From Streptococcus hillyeri (GTDB lineage: Bacteria > Bacillota > Bacilli > Lactobacillales > Streptococcaceae), in the NCBI RefSeq assembly GCF_003686955.1, contig NZ_RCVM01000009.1:1-64000 (forward strand): 64,000 bases of DNA. The letters are read 5' to 3'. Each line of letters begins with the position of its first letter. Within the stretch, counting starts at the first letter, position 1. Shown piece after piece: positions 1 to 8,885 of the stretch. The notes under the pieces are model-generated. The model made no database searches, was not told the origin of the DNA, and saw only the letters and a program-made list of their open reading frames with translations. The position numbers and the translations under genes were made by a program.

Positions 1-154
1 TGAGAATCATAATAGACTCATCCGGCGTTGGTTGCCTAAGGGAAGCAAAAATGCGACTCAACAACAAGTCGCATTTATTGAAAACTGGATTAACAACTAT
101 CCAAAGAAACTATTCAATTATAAATCTCCTATAGAGTTTTTACAGACTGCCTAA
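1..154 (+). mobile_element. IS30-family transposase, C-terminal end (cut by window edge)
   Basis: Reading from base 2, an open frame of 50 codons ends at TAA 152-154. The residues include NRLIRRWLPKGSKN and IENWINNYPKKLFNYKSP, which match the C-terminal end of IS30-family (IS1239-like) transposases of streptococci. The rest of the element lies outside the window. The right terminal inverted repeat probably falls within about 155-180, but it cannot be confirmed without the left end. Family assignment is confident; whether the full IS is intact is unknown. Confidence 0.8.
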
Positions 155-444
155 CTTGAACTTGAAATTTGGCAACCAAAACGAATAAACACTTTACGCT
201 CAAGTGTTGTTTTAATAGAGTGTTTTCAAAGTTTTGTTTCATTTTAACAATCATATTGGCTGTTTATGTCGAATAATCGGAACTAAAATAATAATCCCTC
301 TATGGGAATGGAGAGTTGATTTTGCTTAGTAAAAAAAGTTGTATAGTTATTGAGTTAAAAAGTTATAAAAAATTGTTTTAAATCCTAAATATAACTTTAA
401 AATATGATATAATAAATTTGAACTTCTCAGGATAGGATTGGCGC
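155..444. other. AT-rich intergenic region with a probable promoter
   Basis: Apart from the IS end, this stretch is AT-rich with no coding signal. A TATAAT hexamer at 408-413 is a likely -10 box for the membrane protein gene at 445; no good -35 box is visible. The direct runs of AAAAAGTT near 330-375 have no assigned role. Confidence 0.4.
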
Positions 445-1026
445 ATGCATAAGGTTATATTTGGGCATATTATTGCTGTTTTTTTAGTTATTAGTATTTT
501 AGTGTTTCAGCCGAGTGTTGAGGGGCTATTGTTTAATGCAGTAACTTCCTTTATTACTTTAGAATTAGGACTTTTAGGGATTAATTCAAAAAACGGTATG
601 GTACGTTTGTTTACCGCAGGTGCTTGGTTTTATTTTTATCCAGTGACTTTTTATCAGCTGTTTAGCATTGCTTCGGTGTCGTGGAGTGGTGAGCAAATTT
701 GGACAGCGGGAGATTTACCAAGCTTTTTAACCTACCTAGCGAGCCTTCTTTTTGCTCTAGGGGCAGCAACAGTTAGTTTGAAATCTCTGATGAAAGTTCT
801 TAAGTTAGGGGTCTACACTGAGCTTGCTATTATGGTTATTGCTACGGTGTATTCAGGATTTGCCATTCATTTTATGAGAACAGCTAATATCGGATGGATG
901 GACTTTATTGTTAGCCCTCTGAACTTTGTTCAAGTGGCTGTGGCTAATGCAGCGACAATTGATTTGACCTTTTTGTTAGGTTTTGCAGCCATTCAAATGA
1001 TTTTGGCGCTTTTACTTGGTGATTAA
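445..1026 (+). CDS. Multi-pass membrane protein of unknown function
   Basis: This 193-residue protein is almost entirely hydrophobic, with about six membrane segments (near residues 5-22, 28-45, 58-75, 88-110, 120-140 and 172-190). No catalytic motif is recognised. The spacing of the helices and the aromatic-rich segment around residue 62 loosely recall DUF1361-type membrane proteins, but that is a weak resemblance. It stands alone, after an IS end and before its own terminator, so context gives no function. The start codon is preceded by AGGATAGGA about 8 nt upstream. Confidence 0.6.
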   Translation: MHKVIFGHIIAVFLVISILVFQPSVEGLLFNAVTSFITLELGLLGINSKNGMVRLFTAGAWFYFYPVTFYQLFSIASVSWSGEQIWTAGDLPSFLTYLASLLFALGAATVSLKSLMKVLKLGVYTELAIMVIATVYSGFAIHFMRTANIGWMDFIVSPLNFVQVAVANAATIDLTFLLGFAAIQMILALLLGD

Positions 1027-1041
1027 TAGTGAAATAGGGAG

Positions 1042-1072
1042 AGGTTGGAAAGAGTTCCAGCCTTTTCATTTT
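1042..1072 (+). terminator. Intrinsic terminator
   Basis: GGTTGGAA-agag-TTCCAGCC forms a GC-containing stem (one G-T pair) followed by TTTTCATTTT. It lies 16 nt after the membrane protein stop codon. Confidence 0.7.
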
Positions 1073-1630
1073 GTAGTTGATAATAAGTAGTTTGACGAAG
1101 TTTTTGATTGTTATAGTGTTTTATCTTTAAAATAGTAAACTCGTTTAAGATAAATTGTCTCAGTCACAATGAATTCCCCTTCAATATATGTTTTTTAATA
1201 ATATCTTATTGTTGGTATTTTCTGCAATCATTACGAGCGACGAAGTCGCCACAACTAGCACTTTCCGCAGTGGTGATAACACTAAAACTAATTAGTTTTA
1301 GTGTGAAGGGGTTGGCAAGACCTAGGCTTGCCAAGAAGGAATGGAACTCTGTAGGAGGTCGCTTCCGCCCCACACCACATTAGGAGAAGTGCTAACAAAA
1401 ATGCTAAATAAAAACTAATTGACTTTAAAATAGTCTTGTGGAAAGTTTTGTTCGGAGCTTTGAAATTTGGGTAGGAAGCGGTACCATTTTTTCTAAAAAT
1501 TTGGTTTCTGTTCACACTCTTTTTAAATTTTGAAGCTAAAAGAGTTGAATTGTGAACAAAAATTTGTTAAACTATCTTAGTCGTTCGTAATTTACGGATA
1601 ATTTATTGATATTAAGGAGAAATTTTCCAA
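1073..1630. repeat. Intergenic region with a fragment of a dispersed repeat
   Basis: About 1368-1434 is the reverse complement of 23425-23490 with roughly one mismatch, so this is a partial, inverted copy of the dispersed element annotated at 23399-23630. A short palindrome (ACTAAAACTAATTAGTTTTAGT, written as two arms 1280-1290 and 1291-1301) lies just before it. An apparent minus-strand frame through 1288-1515 is repeat sequence rather than a gene. The last 60 bases hold the leader of the purine permease gene. Confidence 0.6.
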
Positions 1631-3079
1631 ATGGAAAAATTTTTTAAATTAAAAGAGAACGGAACAGCCGTTTCTACAGAAATTATGGCAGGTTTGACAA
1701 CCTTTTTTGCCATGAGTTATATTCTATTTGTTAACCCATCTATCTTAGGTGCAGCAGGAATGCCAACGCAGGCGGTATTCTTGGCAACGATCATTGCTAC
1801 GGTTATTTCGACGTTAATCATGGGGCTTTTTGCTAATGTGCCTTACGCTTTGGCGCCAGGTATGGGTCTTAACGCTTTCTTCACTTATACCGTAGTCTTT
1901 GGTTTAGGTTTTACGTGGCAAGAAGCGTTAGCGATGGTTTTCATCTGTGGTTTGTTTAACATCTTTATCACAGTGACTAAGGTTCGTAAGAGCATTATCA
2001 AAGCCATTCCGGTAAGTCTTCAGCACGCTATTGGTGGTGGTATTGGGGTTTTTGTTGCCTATCTTGGTTTTAAAAATGCTAATATCATTGATTTTTCTCT
2101 TTCAGGTAGCGATATTGTGACAATCAATGGAGTGGCTCCAGCGGCAGCTGATTTGTCAAATGGGGTTAATTCTATCACTGCCGGCGGTGGTGTGGTTCCT
2201 GCCATTTCAACCTTTACAGACCCATCTGTTATTTTGGCGGTTATCGGACTTCTTTTAACTGCTGTGCTTGTGATCAAAAATGTTCGTGGTGCGATCCTTA
2301 TTGGAATTATTGTGACAACTCTTTTAGGTATTCCAATGGGAGTTGTGGATGTGTCTACTGTTAACTTTTCAAACAACATCGGTTCTGCCTTTGGTGAATT
2401 GGGAACAACTTTCCTTGCCGCTTTTGATGGTATGAGTTCTCTCTTTAGTGATAGTTCACGTTTGCCTTTGGTATTAATGACTATTTTTGCCTTCTCGCTT
2501 TCTGATACATTTGACACGCTTGGGACATTTATCGGTACTGGTCGTAAAACAGGTATCTTTTCAGCTGAAGACGAAGCTGCGCTTGAAAATTCAGCAGGAT
2601 TCTCATCTAAAATGGACCGTGCGCTCTTTGCGGATGCTATTGGTACTTCAATCGGCGCTCTCTTTGGTACTTCAAATACCACAACTTATGTTGAATCTGC
2701 AGCGGGGATTGCTGAGGGTGGACGTACTGGTCTGACAGCTGTTTCAACAGCAACTTTCTTCTTGCTTTCAATTATTCTATTACCAGTTATTGGAATTGTA
2801 CCAGCAGCGGCTACTGCACCAGCCCTTATCATCGTTGGGGTTATGATGGTATCATCTTTCCTAGATGTCGATTGGCAAAATTTTGAAGAAGCACTTCCAG
2901 CCTTCTTCGCAGCCTTCTTTATGTCACTTGCGTACTCTATCTCATACGGTATCGCGGCAGCCTTTATTTTCTACTGCTTAGTTAAAGTGTCAACTGGTAA
3001 AACTAAAGAAATCCACCCAATTCTTTGGGGTGCGACAGCTCTCTTTATCTTGAACTTTGTGATTTTAGCTATCTTATAA
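1631..3079 (+). CDS. NCS2-family purine permease (guanine/hypoxanthine or adenine)
   Basis: This 482-residue inner-membrane transporter belongs to the AzgA/PbuG/PbuO branch of NCS2 permeases, which import purine bases by proton symport. The N-terminus (KENGTAVSTEIMAGLTTFFA), the Ala/Gly-rich helix with NPSILGAAGMP, and the later FSLSDTFDTLGTFIGTGRK and TSNTTTYVESAAGIAEGGRTG motifs, which line the substrate site in the family, are all present. Length is normal. AAGGAG lies 12 nt before the ATG. It is monocistronic, with a terminator directly after it. The exact purine cannot be told from sequence. Confidence 0.9.
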   Translation: MEKFFKLKENGTAVSTEIMAGLTTFFAMSYILFVNPSILGAAGMPTQAVFLATIIATVISTLIMGLFANVPYALAPGMGLNAFFTYTVVFGLGFTWQEALAMVFICGLFNIFITVTKVRKSIIKAIPVSLQHAIGGGIGVFVAYLGFKNANIIDFSLSGSDIVTINGVAPAAADLSNGVNSITAGGGVVPAISTFTDPSVILAVIGLLLTAVLVIKNVRGAILIGIIVTTLLGIPMGVVDVSTVNFSNNIGSAFGELGTTFLAAFDGMSSLFSDSSRLPLVLMTIFAFSLSDTFDTLGTFIGTGRKTGIFSAEDEAALENSAGFSSKMDRALFADAIGTSIGALFGTSNTTTYVESAAGIAEGGRTGLTAVSTATFFLLSIILLPVIGIVPAAATAPALIIVGVMMVSSFLDVDWQNFEEALPAFFAAFFMSLAYSISYGIAAAFIFYCLVKVSTGKTKEIHPILWGATALFILNFVILAIL

Positions 3080-3100
3080 GATAGGATTTCATGGATATAC

Positions 3101-3127
3101 AAACTCGCTTAGGCGGGTTTTCTTTTT
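3101..3127 (+). terminator. Intrinsic terminator after purine permease
   Basis: AACTCGC-tta-GGCGGGTT stem followed by TTCTTTTT. Confidence 0.8.
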
Positions 3128-3135
3128 AGAAAAAT

Positions 3136-3165
3136 TTGGACGATTGCTTAACTTTTTGGTAAAAT
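3136..3165 (+). promoter_or_regulatory. Promoter placed against the tsaE start codon
   Basis: TTGGAC at 3136-3141 and an extended -10 TGG-TAAAAT (3157-3165) are separated by 18 nt. The expected transcription start, about 7 nt downstream, falls at about 3172, directly on the tsaE ATG at 3173. No Shine-Dalgarno is visible. This suggests a leaderless or nearly leaderless mRNA. Confidence 0.55.
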
Positions 3166-3172
3166 AAGTCAT

Positions 3173-3613
3173 ATGTTGTACACTCATAATGAAAATGAAT
3201 TAGTTGCTTTAGGCAATAAGTTAGGAAACTTACTTGAACCTGGGCAGGTTATTGTCTTAACTGGTGATCTTGGTGCAGGTAAGACGACTTTTACAAAAGG
3301 AATAGCTAAGGGGCTTGACATTGAACAGATGATTAAGAGCCCTACTTATACAATCGTCCGAGAGTATGAGGGGAGATTGCCTCTTTATCATTTAGATGTC
3401 TATCGTATTGGTGATGATCCAGATTCTATTGATTTAGATGATTTTCTCTACGGTGATGGCGTCTGTGTTATTGAGTGGGGAGAACTTTTGAGCGAGTTAC
3501 CAGCTGATTATTTAGAAGTGAAACTTTCTCATATTAATGAAGGGAGACAGCTAGACATGATAGCTTATGGTACTCAGAGTCAGTTGCTTTTGGAGGCTTT
3601 TGGAAATGGCTGA
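3173..3613 (+). CDS. tsaE: tRNA threonylcarbamoyladenosine biosynthesis ATPase TsaE
   Basis: This 146-residue protein has a P-loop GDLGAGKTT (residues 31-39), followed by SPTYTIV and PLYHLDVYR, which are hallmark TsaE motifs. TsaE is the ATPase that supports TsaB/TsaD during t6A37 modification of ANN-decoding tRNAs. Length is normal. It overlaps the next gene by 8 nt and begins the conserved streptococcal trio tsaE-GNAT-lytR. The ATG sits almost at the predicted transcription start and lacks a ribosome-binding site, which is unusual. Confidence 0.93.
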   Translation: MLYTHNENELVALGNKLGNLLEPGQVIVLTGDLGAGKTTFTKGIAKGLDIEQMIKSPTYTIVREYEGRLPLYHLDVYRIGDDPDSIDLDDFLYGDGVCVIEWGELLSELPADYLEVKLSHINEGRQLDMIAYGTQSQLLLEAFGNG

Positions 3614-4127
3614 GCAGGAATTGATGATTTGTGAAGCACAGTTGGAAGATGCTGAAAGTTTAGCTGAGACATTGAAGCTGGTTCAAGAAGAGTCTGATTT
3701 TTTAACGCGAGACAATGAAAGTCCTACCCTGTCACCAGAACAAGCAAGAGATTTCATTGAAAGTCAATTACAAAAACCAAATGCGATTTGCCTAGTTGCT
3801 AAAATTAGTGATCAAGTCGTAGGTGTTCTAAATGTATCAGCGGGTTCTTTTGCTAGAATTGAGCATATTGGTGATGTTTTTATTGCTGTGAGAAAATCCT
3901 ATCAGGGCTATGGAATTGGTAGTTTTCTGATGGAAGGTTTGATGGATTGGGCTGAACATACGCCAGTTATTCGTCGTCTAGAACTAGATGTACAAGTTCG
4001 TAATGAAAAAGCGGTGGCGCTGTATCAAAAATTTGGTTTTGCCATTGAAGCCACTAAACAACGTGGTGCTAAAACTAAGAATGGAGAATTTCTTGATGTT
4101 TATGCTATGGCAAAACTGATAGATTAA
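3606..4127 (+). CDS. GNAT-family N-acetyltransferase
   Basis: This 173-residue acetyltransferase has the GNAT motif A region V-x-K-S-Y-Q-G-Y-G-I-G-S (the acetyl-CoA pyrophosphate loop) and a C-terminal NEKAVALYQKFGF segment, typical of RimI/RimL-like enzymes. The start at ATG 3606 is preferred over an ATG at 3567 because it follows TGGAGG and because residues from MAEQELM onward align with the fold; the earlier start would add residues encoded inside tsaE. The substrate is unknown. Its fixed place between tsaE and lytR suggests a role in translation or the cell wall, but that is inference. Confidence 0.88.
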   Translation: MAEQELMICEAQLEDAESLAETLKLVQEESDFLTRDNESPTLSPEQARDFIESQLQKPNAICLVAKISDQVVGVLNVSAGSFARIEHIGDVFIAVRKSYQGYGIGSFLMEGLMDWAEHTPVIRRLELDVQVRNEKAVALYQKFGFAIEATKQRGAKTKNGEFLDVYAMAKLID

Positions 4128-4135
4128 GGAAAACA

Positions 4136-5251
4136 ATGAAACTTGGAAAAAAAATTATCTTAATGCTGTTGGCAATTATTGCGACAACAGTAGCTGCTGC
4201 TGGTATCTATGTCACCTCAGCTTTCAGATATTCAACGGAAGAATTCAAAAAAACCTTCAAAGAGTTGGATACTGGCTCTGTTAGTAACGCCATTGAACAT
4301 ACGGAACCTTTTTCTATTCTATTGATGGGAGTAGATACAGGATCCGGGGATCGTAAGGATCCGTGGGCAGGGAATAGTGACTCAATGATTGTTGTAACTG
4401 TCAATCCTGTGACCAAAAGAACGACGATGACCAGTCTTGAGCGGGATATTTTAACAACTCTAACAGGTCCAGAAGAAAATGACATGAATGGTGTTGATGC
4501 TAAGTTAAATGCGGCTTATGCGTCTGGTGAAGCGCAGATGGCGATTATGACGGTTGAAGATTTGCTAGATATTAAGATTGACAAGTATATGCAGATCAAC
4601 ATGCAGGGCTTGGTTGATTTAGTTGATGCCGTAGGTGGAATCAAGGTCACAAATCCATTTGACTTCGATATTTCTATTGAGGAACAAGAACCCCAATACA
4701 CTGCAACGGTTGCTCCTGGAACTCATAAAGTTAATGGTGATCAGGCACTGGTGTTTTCAAGAATGCGTTATCAGGACCCAGAAGGGGACTATGGGCGTCA
4801 GCGTCGTCAACGTGAGGTGATTGGCCTTATTGTCAAAAAACTGCTGGCGTTGGATAGTGTTGGTTCTTATAAAAAAGTTCTAAAGGCTGTAAGTAATAAC
4901 ATGCAGACTAATATCGCAGTAACAGATAAAACGATTCCTAATTTATTAGGCTATCGTGCCTCGCTTGGAACATTGGAAAATTACCAATTGCATGGAGAAA
5001 GTGCGACATTAGAAGATGGTGGATCTTATCAAATTGTGACCACCAAACATCTGCTCGAAACTCAAAATCGTATCAAAGCAGAGTTAGGTTTGCCTACTTT
5101 AGCTGCTTTGGAGAACACAAATGCAGTCCTCTATGAGACGCTCTACGGCTATGAACCAGAGACTTACTATCCAGATGAAAATGCCCCGAAGACAGAATTG
5201 ACAACAACCTCTAGTACGGAAACTGTCAATACTGAAGTTATCGCAGAATAA
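4136..5251 (+). CDS. brpA: LytR-CpsA-Psr family cell-wall glycopolymer transferase (BrpA/LytR)
   Basis: The 371-residue protein has an N-terminal membrane anchor (residues about 7-27) followed by an LCP catalytic domain. Within it are LLMGVDTG, SDSMIVVTVNP, LNAAYASGE, and GxALVFSRMRYQDPEGDYGRQRRQ, the arginine-rich phosphate-binding signature. LCP enzymes transfer teichoic acid, capsule or rhamnan polymers from undecaprenyl carriers to peptidoglycan on the outer face of the membrane. The C-terminal 40 residues are Thr/Glu-rich and probably disordered. In S. mutans the gene in this position is brpA, which affects biofilm and stress tolerance. A terminator follows. Confidence 0.9.
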   Translation: MKLGKKIILMLLAIIATTVAAAGIYVTSAFRYSTEEFKKTFKELDTGSVSNAIEHTEPFSILLMGVDTGSGDRKDPWAGNSDSMIVVTVNPVTKRTTMTSLERDILTTLTGPEENDMNGVDAKLNAAYASGEAQMAIMTVEDLLDIKIDKYMQINMQGLVDLVDAVGGIKVTNPFDFDISIEEQEPQYTATVAPGTHKVNGDQALVFSRMRYQDPEGDYGRQRRQREVIGLIVKKLLALDSVGSYKKVLKAVSNNMQTNIAVTDKTIPNLLGYRASLGTLENYQLHGESATLEDGGSYQIVTTKHLLETQNRIKAELGLPTLAALENTNAVLYETLYGYEPETYYPDENAPKTELTTTSSTETVNTEVIAE

Positions 5252-5268
5252 GCAGAATAATAAATGTG

Positions 5269-5298
5269 ACCAAGAGCCTACGGGCTCTTTTTGTGTGA
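5269..5298 (+). terminator. Terminator after lytR (first of two identical copies)
   Basis: AGAGCC-tac-GGGCTCT stem followed by TTTTTGTGTGA. The same 30 bases recur at 10468-10497, after the histidine kinase gene. Confidence 0.85.
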
Positions 5299-5388
5299 CA
5301 AAATTGTCACTTATCTTGTCATTTTCAATCATCAAAAACTTGCTACAATAGATTTAAGAAAAAATCAGTATGAAAGAGGGTTAATGCT

Positions 5389-6096
5389 ATGGAAATGATT
5401 TCTTGTCAACAATTGAAAAAAGTATATGGAGAAGGAGAGAATCAAGTTATTGCGCTTAATAATGTTACTTTGTCGGTTGAAAAGGGCGAATTCATTGCAG
5501 TTCTTGGGCCATCTGGCTCAGGTAAATCAACTCTTCTTCATATGTTGGCTGGTGTTGATAAGCCTGATAGTGGGAAAGTGTTTATTGCAGGAACGGATTT
5601 ATCACAGTTAAATCAAGATAAGTTAGCGATTTTTCGTCGTCGTCATGTAGGTTTGGTCTACCAATTTTTTAACCTTATGCCTGTGTTAACAGCTGAGGAA
5701 AATATTACTTTGCCTCATTTATTAGACGGGCGGAAATTAGATAAAGCAAGGTTAGATGAGGTGTTACACTATTTGGGTTTGGAAAATCGTCGTAGCCATC
5801 TCCCGAGTGAATTATCTGGTGGGCAACAACAACGTGTTTCTATTGGCCGTGCTTTATACAGCCGTCCTGATATTTTGCTCTGCGATGAACCAACAGGTAA
5901 TTTAGATCGGAAAGCAACACAGGATATTATGCTCCTATTAAAAGAAGCGAATCGAACTCTAAAACAAACGGTTATGATGATTACCCATGATGAAAGTTTA
6001 GCCTTACAGGCAGATCGCTTGATTTATATTGAAGATGGCAAGATTATGAGAGATGAGCGTATCCGCCATCAGATGAGGAATCAGAAGGAGAAATAA
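5389..6096 (+). CDS. ABC transporter ATP-binding protein (MacB/LolD type)
   Basis: This 235-residue nucleotide-binding domain has Walker A GPSGSGKST (40-48), Q-loop YQFFNLMP, ABC signature LSGGQQQR, Walker B ILLCDEPTGNLD and a switch histidine in MMITHD. EPTGNLD and the FtsX-type partner place it in the MacB/BceA group, which drives mechanotransmission or peptide detoxification rather than uptake. One base separates it from the permease gene. A two-component system follows in the same operon, as in antimicrobial-peptide sensing modules. Confidence 0.9.
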   Translation: MEMISCQQLKKVYGEGENQVIALNNVTLSVEKGEFIAVLGPSGSGKSTLLHMLAGVDKPDSGKVFIAGTDLSQLNQDKLAIFRRRHVGLVYQFFNLMPVLTAEENITLPHLLDGRKLDKARLDEVLHYLGLENRRSHLPSELSGGQQQRVSIGRALYSRPDILLCDEPTGNLDRKATQDIMLLLKEANRTLKQTVMMITHDESLALQADRLIYIEDGKIMRDERIRHQMRNQKEK

Positions 6097-6097
6097 T

Positions 6098-8872
6098 ATG
6101 ACGAATCACAAACTCATTCATATGGTAACCAGACGCTATCTTTTGAAAAATCGAAAGCGTTCTCTTGTTTCGCTTATAGGAATAGTTCTGATGACCTTGT
6201 TGATGACCTGTGTCTTTGTTGGTAAAGATACCTTAATAACTCATCTCACGCGCTCAGGTGAATCGGAGTATGGGAAGTGGGATTTGGTAGGCTATGACTT
6301 ATCTGAACAAGGTTATAGGAAACTACTTGAAACAATTTCTTCACAGGAAATTGCTCTATCAACAGATAATTACTATAGTGATTTTACAGAAACTGGTAAT
6401 CCTAATCGTCCTTTTATTAGTGTGAGACGCTATAGTCAATCCGCTTTTGATTGGCATCGTATCCGATTAGTGACAGGTCATTTACCAGAAAAAGAGGGGG
6501 AGGTTGTTCTCAGTCAAGCGGTACTTGATGAGGGTAGTAAAGTAGCTATTGGTGATGAACTATCGGTTAGCACGTATAGGCGCTATCTTGATAATAAAGG
6601 GAGTACAGAGCTGGTCTTTCCCTTTATTAATCTCACCTTACCTGCGATGACTAAGACAGAGTTACCACGGCATTTTGCCTATTTTGGAAATGATTCATCT
6701 TTTCCAAAGGAATATAGTGAAGTTCATGAAGAAACAGGCTTTGAAAGTCGTTATCGGGTGGTTGGATTTATAGAGCCGCCTTCGGAGGAAATAGGAGCTG
6801 CTTATACAGCACTAGCTTTTCTTGGTGAGGGCTCTTTTCCAACTAAGGATGTTGAAGTTAATGTTTCTTTTAATTTAGAAGATACCTCACAGGTGGCAAG
6901 CTTGCGAGAACGTTTAGGTGAACTGGGAGTAAAGACTGTCGAAACGAATAATAATGTCCTAGCCTTGAAAGGTGCTTCAACGGATACTACGATTAATGGC
7001 ATTGTTATATTTGCACAGCTTTTCTTTACATTGCTAATCTCAGGAGTGTCTATCGTACTAATCTATAATCTTTTTAACCTCTCTTACGATGAGCGCTTGC
7101 GCTATCTAAGTTTGTTAACTAGTGTTGGAGCAACGCGTAAGCAAAGACGAGCTAGTGTTTATTATGAGGCATTTTTATTGGTGCTACTTGCTTTGCCACT
7201 TGGCATTATCCTAGGATTAGGAGTTATCTATTTTGCTTTAAAAGTGATATCACCATCTCTTCTTTCCTTATTTGCGGTTAAAAAAGGTGTTACACTGTTG
7301 TTGGTTGTGACATGGCAGTCACTTATATGGATTATCGTTGCGACAGCAATTACGGTATTTGTAGCGGCTTATTTGCCGGCTAGAAAAATGGCAAAGCAGG
7401 TACCTTTGGAAGGGTTGCGAAGCACATTTTCTCCTAAAAAGTCACGTAAGAAAAAACAAGTTAGAAGATTATCTGGTGCAGAGACTCTCTTGGCACGAGG
7501 TTTTCTACGGTATCAAAATCATCAGGGAAAGAGTATTGTAAGGGCTCTAGCTGCTTTTGTGGCTATCCTTCTTATAACAGGGTATGGTGCGCAAGCCATG
7601 TTATCAGCTGTTGATTATAAATTGGTACAATCTAGTACCTTTGATTTTCCTAATAGGGGTGACTGGGACTACCATCTTATGGGGCACGGTGATGGTGTTG
7701 CCCTAAGTAACCAGATTGCTAAGGAGTTGGTTCAAACGGAAGGTGTTTCAAACGTTGATGTTGTGAACTATAGTATGTTTTCTGGACAACTACAGGCTGA
7801 GGATATGAGTGATGACTATCACCGGGCGGTTTATAACGTCTTAAGAGAATTTTACGATGAGAATTGGACCTATGATGATTATTGGAAACAATATCCAGAT
7901 AAGGCTAGACAGTATTTTTTGAGTCTTGTTTCTTTTGATGATAAGGTTTTTGAAGAGATGGTTAAAGCGGTTGGTGGAAAGTGGGATAAATCTGAAAACT
8001 ATCCGATTATCCTTTATCAAAATGGTGAAATCTCAACAACAAACAACAATGTTTGGCAAAAAGAAGCTCGTCATTATCGATTTTTTGAAATAGAGCAGAT
8101 GGTTAAGAAAACGTTGGGACAAGAGTTGACGGCCAGTTTTCTGATGGATGTGATAGAGGAAAAAGGTATTCGAGGAGAGTTTCAGTTAACGGTTGTTGGA
8201 CTTGGTAATAAGGACAGCCTATCATCTTGGATTAGTGTTCATGATAGTCAGCCTTGGGTGATTATGCCCCAGTCGGCTTTTGAAAAGTTGTACCAAGCGA
8301 CGAATAATCATCTATATTATGAGCAATCAATTTCTTTTAATGCTGATAAGACAAACAGAGTAGCTAAGTCCCGAGTGAAACAACTAAAAATGCTAACTGT
8401 GGAAGGAATTCAATTTTTAGAAGGCGACCTTGTGGCTGTGAAAAACTATGTGTCTAACCTGACAACTGTTATCCGTATTGTGATGATTAGTTTTGTGCTG
8501 CTCACTTCCTTAATCTGCCTTTTAAATGTCTATAATGCTGTAGCGGGTCTTATGGTTACAAGACGTCAAAATTTTGTTATACTGAGGTCACTCGGAATGA
8601 CAAGTCAGCAGCTCGCTACAATGATTAGACGTGAATTCTATGTGTTGTTTGCTAAAAGTTTACTGGTAGGTCTTCCTTTATCAGGATTAGCCTGCTGGCT
8701 GATTAATTGGGGTGTTGTGCAACGCTTTGGATACTTTAAGGTTATTTTACCCGTTTATTTTTGGTTGAGTATTTTGATTTGCTATGCCTTGGTCTTGTTG
8801 TTGGTACAATTGCTTATTGTACGTGAAAATAAGCGCTCTTTGATTGATGATATTCGTAGAGAAACGGTTTAG
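6098..8872 (+). CDS. FtsX-like ABC permease with two FtsX domains
   Basis: This 924-residue protein has a first helix near residues 22-42, a large extracellular domain, and three helices at about 303-430. A second half repeats the pattern: a helix near 480-500, another extracellular domain, then three helices at about 790-910. VGATRKQRR and LGMTSQQL are typical FtsX coupling segments. Such eight-helix permeases pair with MacB-type ATPases to remove lipids, lipoproteins or antimicrobial peptides from the membrane. It differs from ten-helix BceB proteins. Substrate unknown; the adjacent regulators suggest inducible export or resistance. Confidence 0.87.
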   Translation: MTNHKLIHMVTRRYLLKNRKRSLVSLIGIVLMTLLMTCVFVGKDTLITHLTRSGESEYGKWDLVGYDLSEQGYRKLLETISSQEIALSTDNYYSDFTETGNPNRPFISVRRYSQSAFDWHRIRLVTGHLPEKEGEVVLSQAVLDEGSKVAIGDELSVSTYRRYLDNKGSTELVFPFINLTLPAMTKTELPRHFAYFGNDSSFPKEYSEVHEETGFESRYRVVGFIEPPSEEIGAAYTALAFLGEGSFPTKDVEVNVSFNLEDTSQVASLRERLGELGVKTVETNNNVLALKGASTDTTINGIVIFAQLFFTLLISGVSIVLIYNLFNLSYDERLRYLSLLTSVGATRKQRRASVYYEAFLLVLLALPLGIILGLGVIYFALKVISPSLLSLFAVKKGVTLLLVVTWQSLIWIIVATAITVFVAAYLPARKMAKQVPLEGLRSTFSPKKSRKKKQVRRLSGAETLLARGFLRYQNHQGKSIVRALAAFVAILLITGYGAQAMLSAVDYKLVQSSTFDFPNRGDWDYHLMGHGDGVALSNQIAKELVQTEGVSNVDVVNYSMFSGQLQAEDMSDDYHRAVYNVLREFYDENWTYDDYWKQYPDKARQYFLSLVSFDDKVFEEMVKAVGGKWDKSENYPIILYQNGEISTTNNNVWQKEARHYRFFEIEQMVKKTLGQELTASFLMDVIEEKGIRGEFQLTVVGLGNKDSLSSWISVHDSQPWVIMPQSAFEKLYQATNNHLYYEQSISFNADKTNRVAKSRVKQLKMLTVEGIQFLEGDLVAVKNYVSNLTTVIRIVMISFVLLTSLICLLNVYNAVAGLMVTRRQNFVILRSLGMTSQQLATMIRREFYVLFAKSLLVGLPLSGLACWLINWGVVQRFGYFKVILPVYFWLSILICYALVLLLVQLLIVRENKRSLIDDIRRETV

Positions 8873-8885
8873 AAAGGAAGTGGCT

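Noticed and set aside
1288..1515. A 75-codon minus-strand frame before the purine permease
   Set aside because: Most of it is the inverted copy of the dispersed repeat; the other copies do not keep the frame.
1560..1630. Purine riboswitch before the NCS2 permease
   Set aside because: The leader is under 70 nt and lacks the paired loops and three-way junction of that class.
2059..2682. A 207-codon open frame on the minus strand inside the purine permease gene
   Set aside because: It lies entirely antisense to a well-supported permease, has no ribosome-binding site, and its Ser/Pro/Lys-rich sequence matches no family I recognise.
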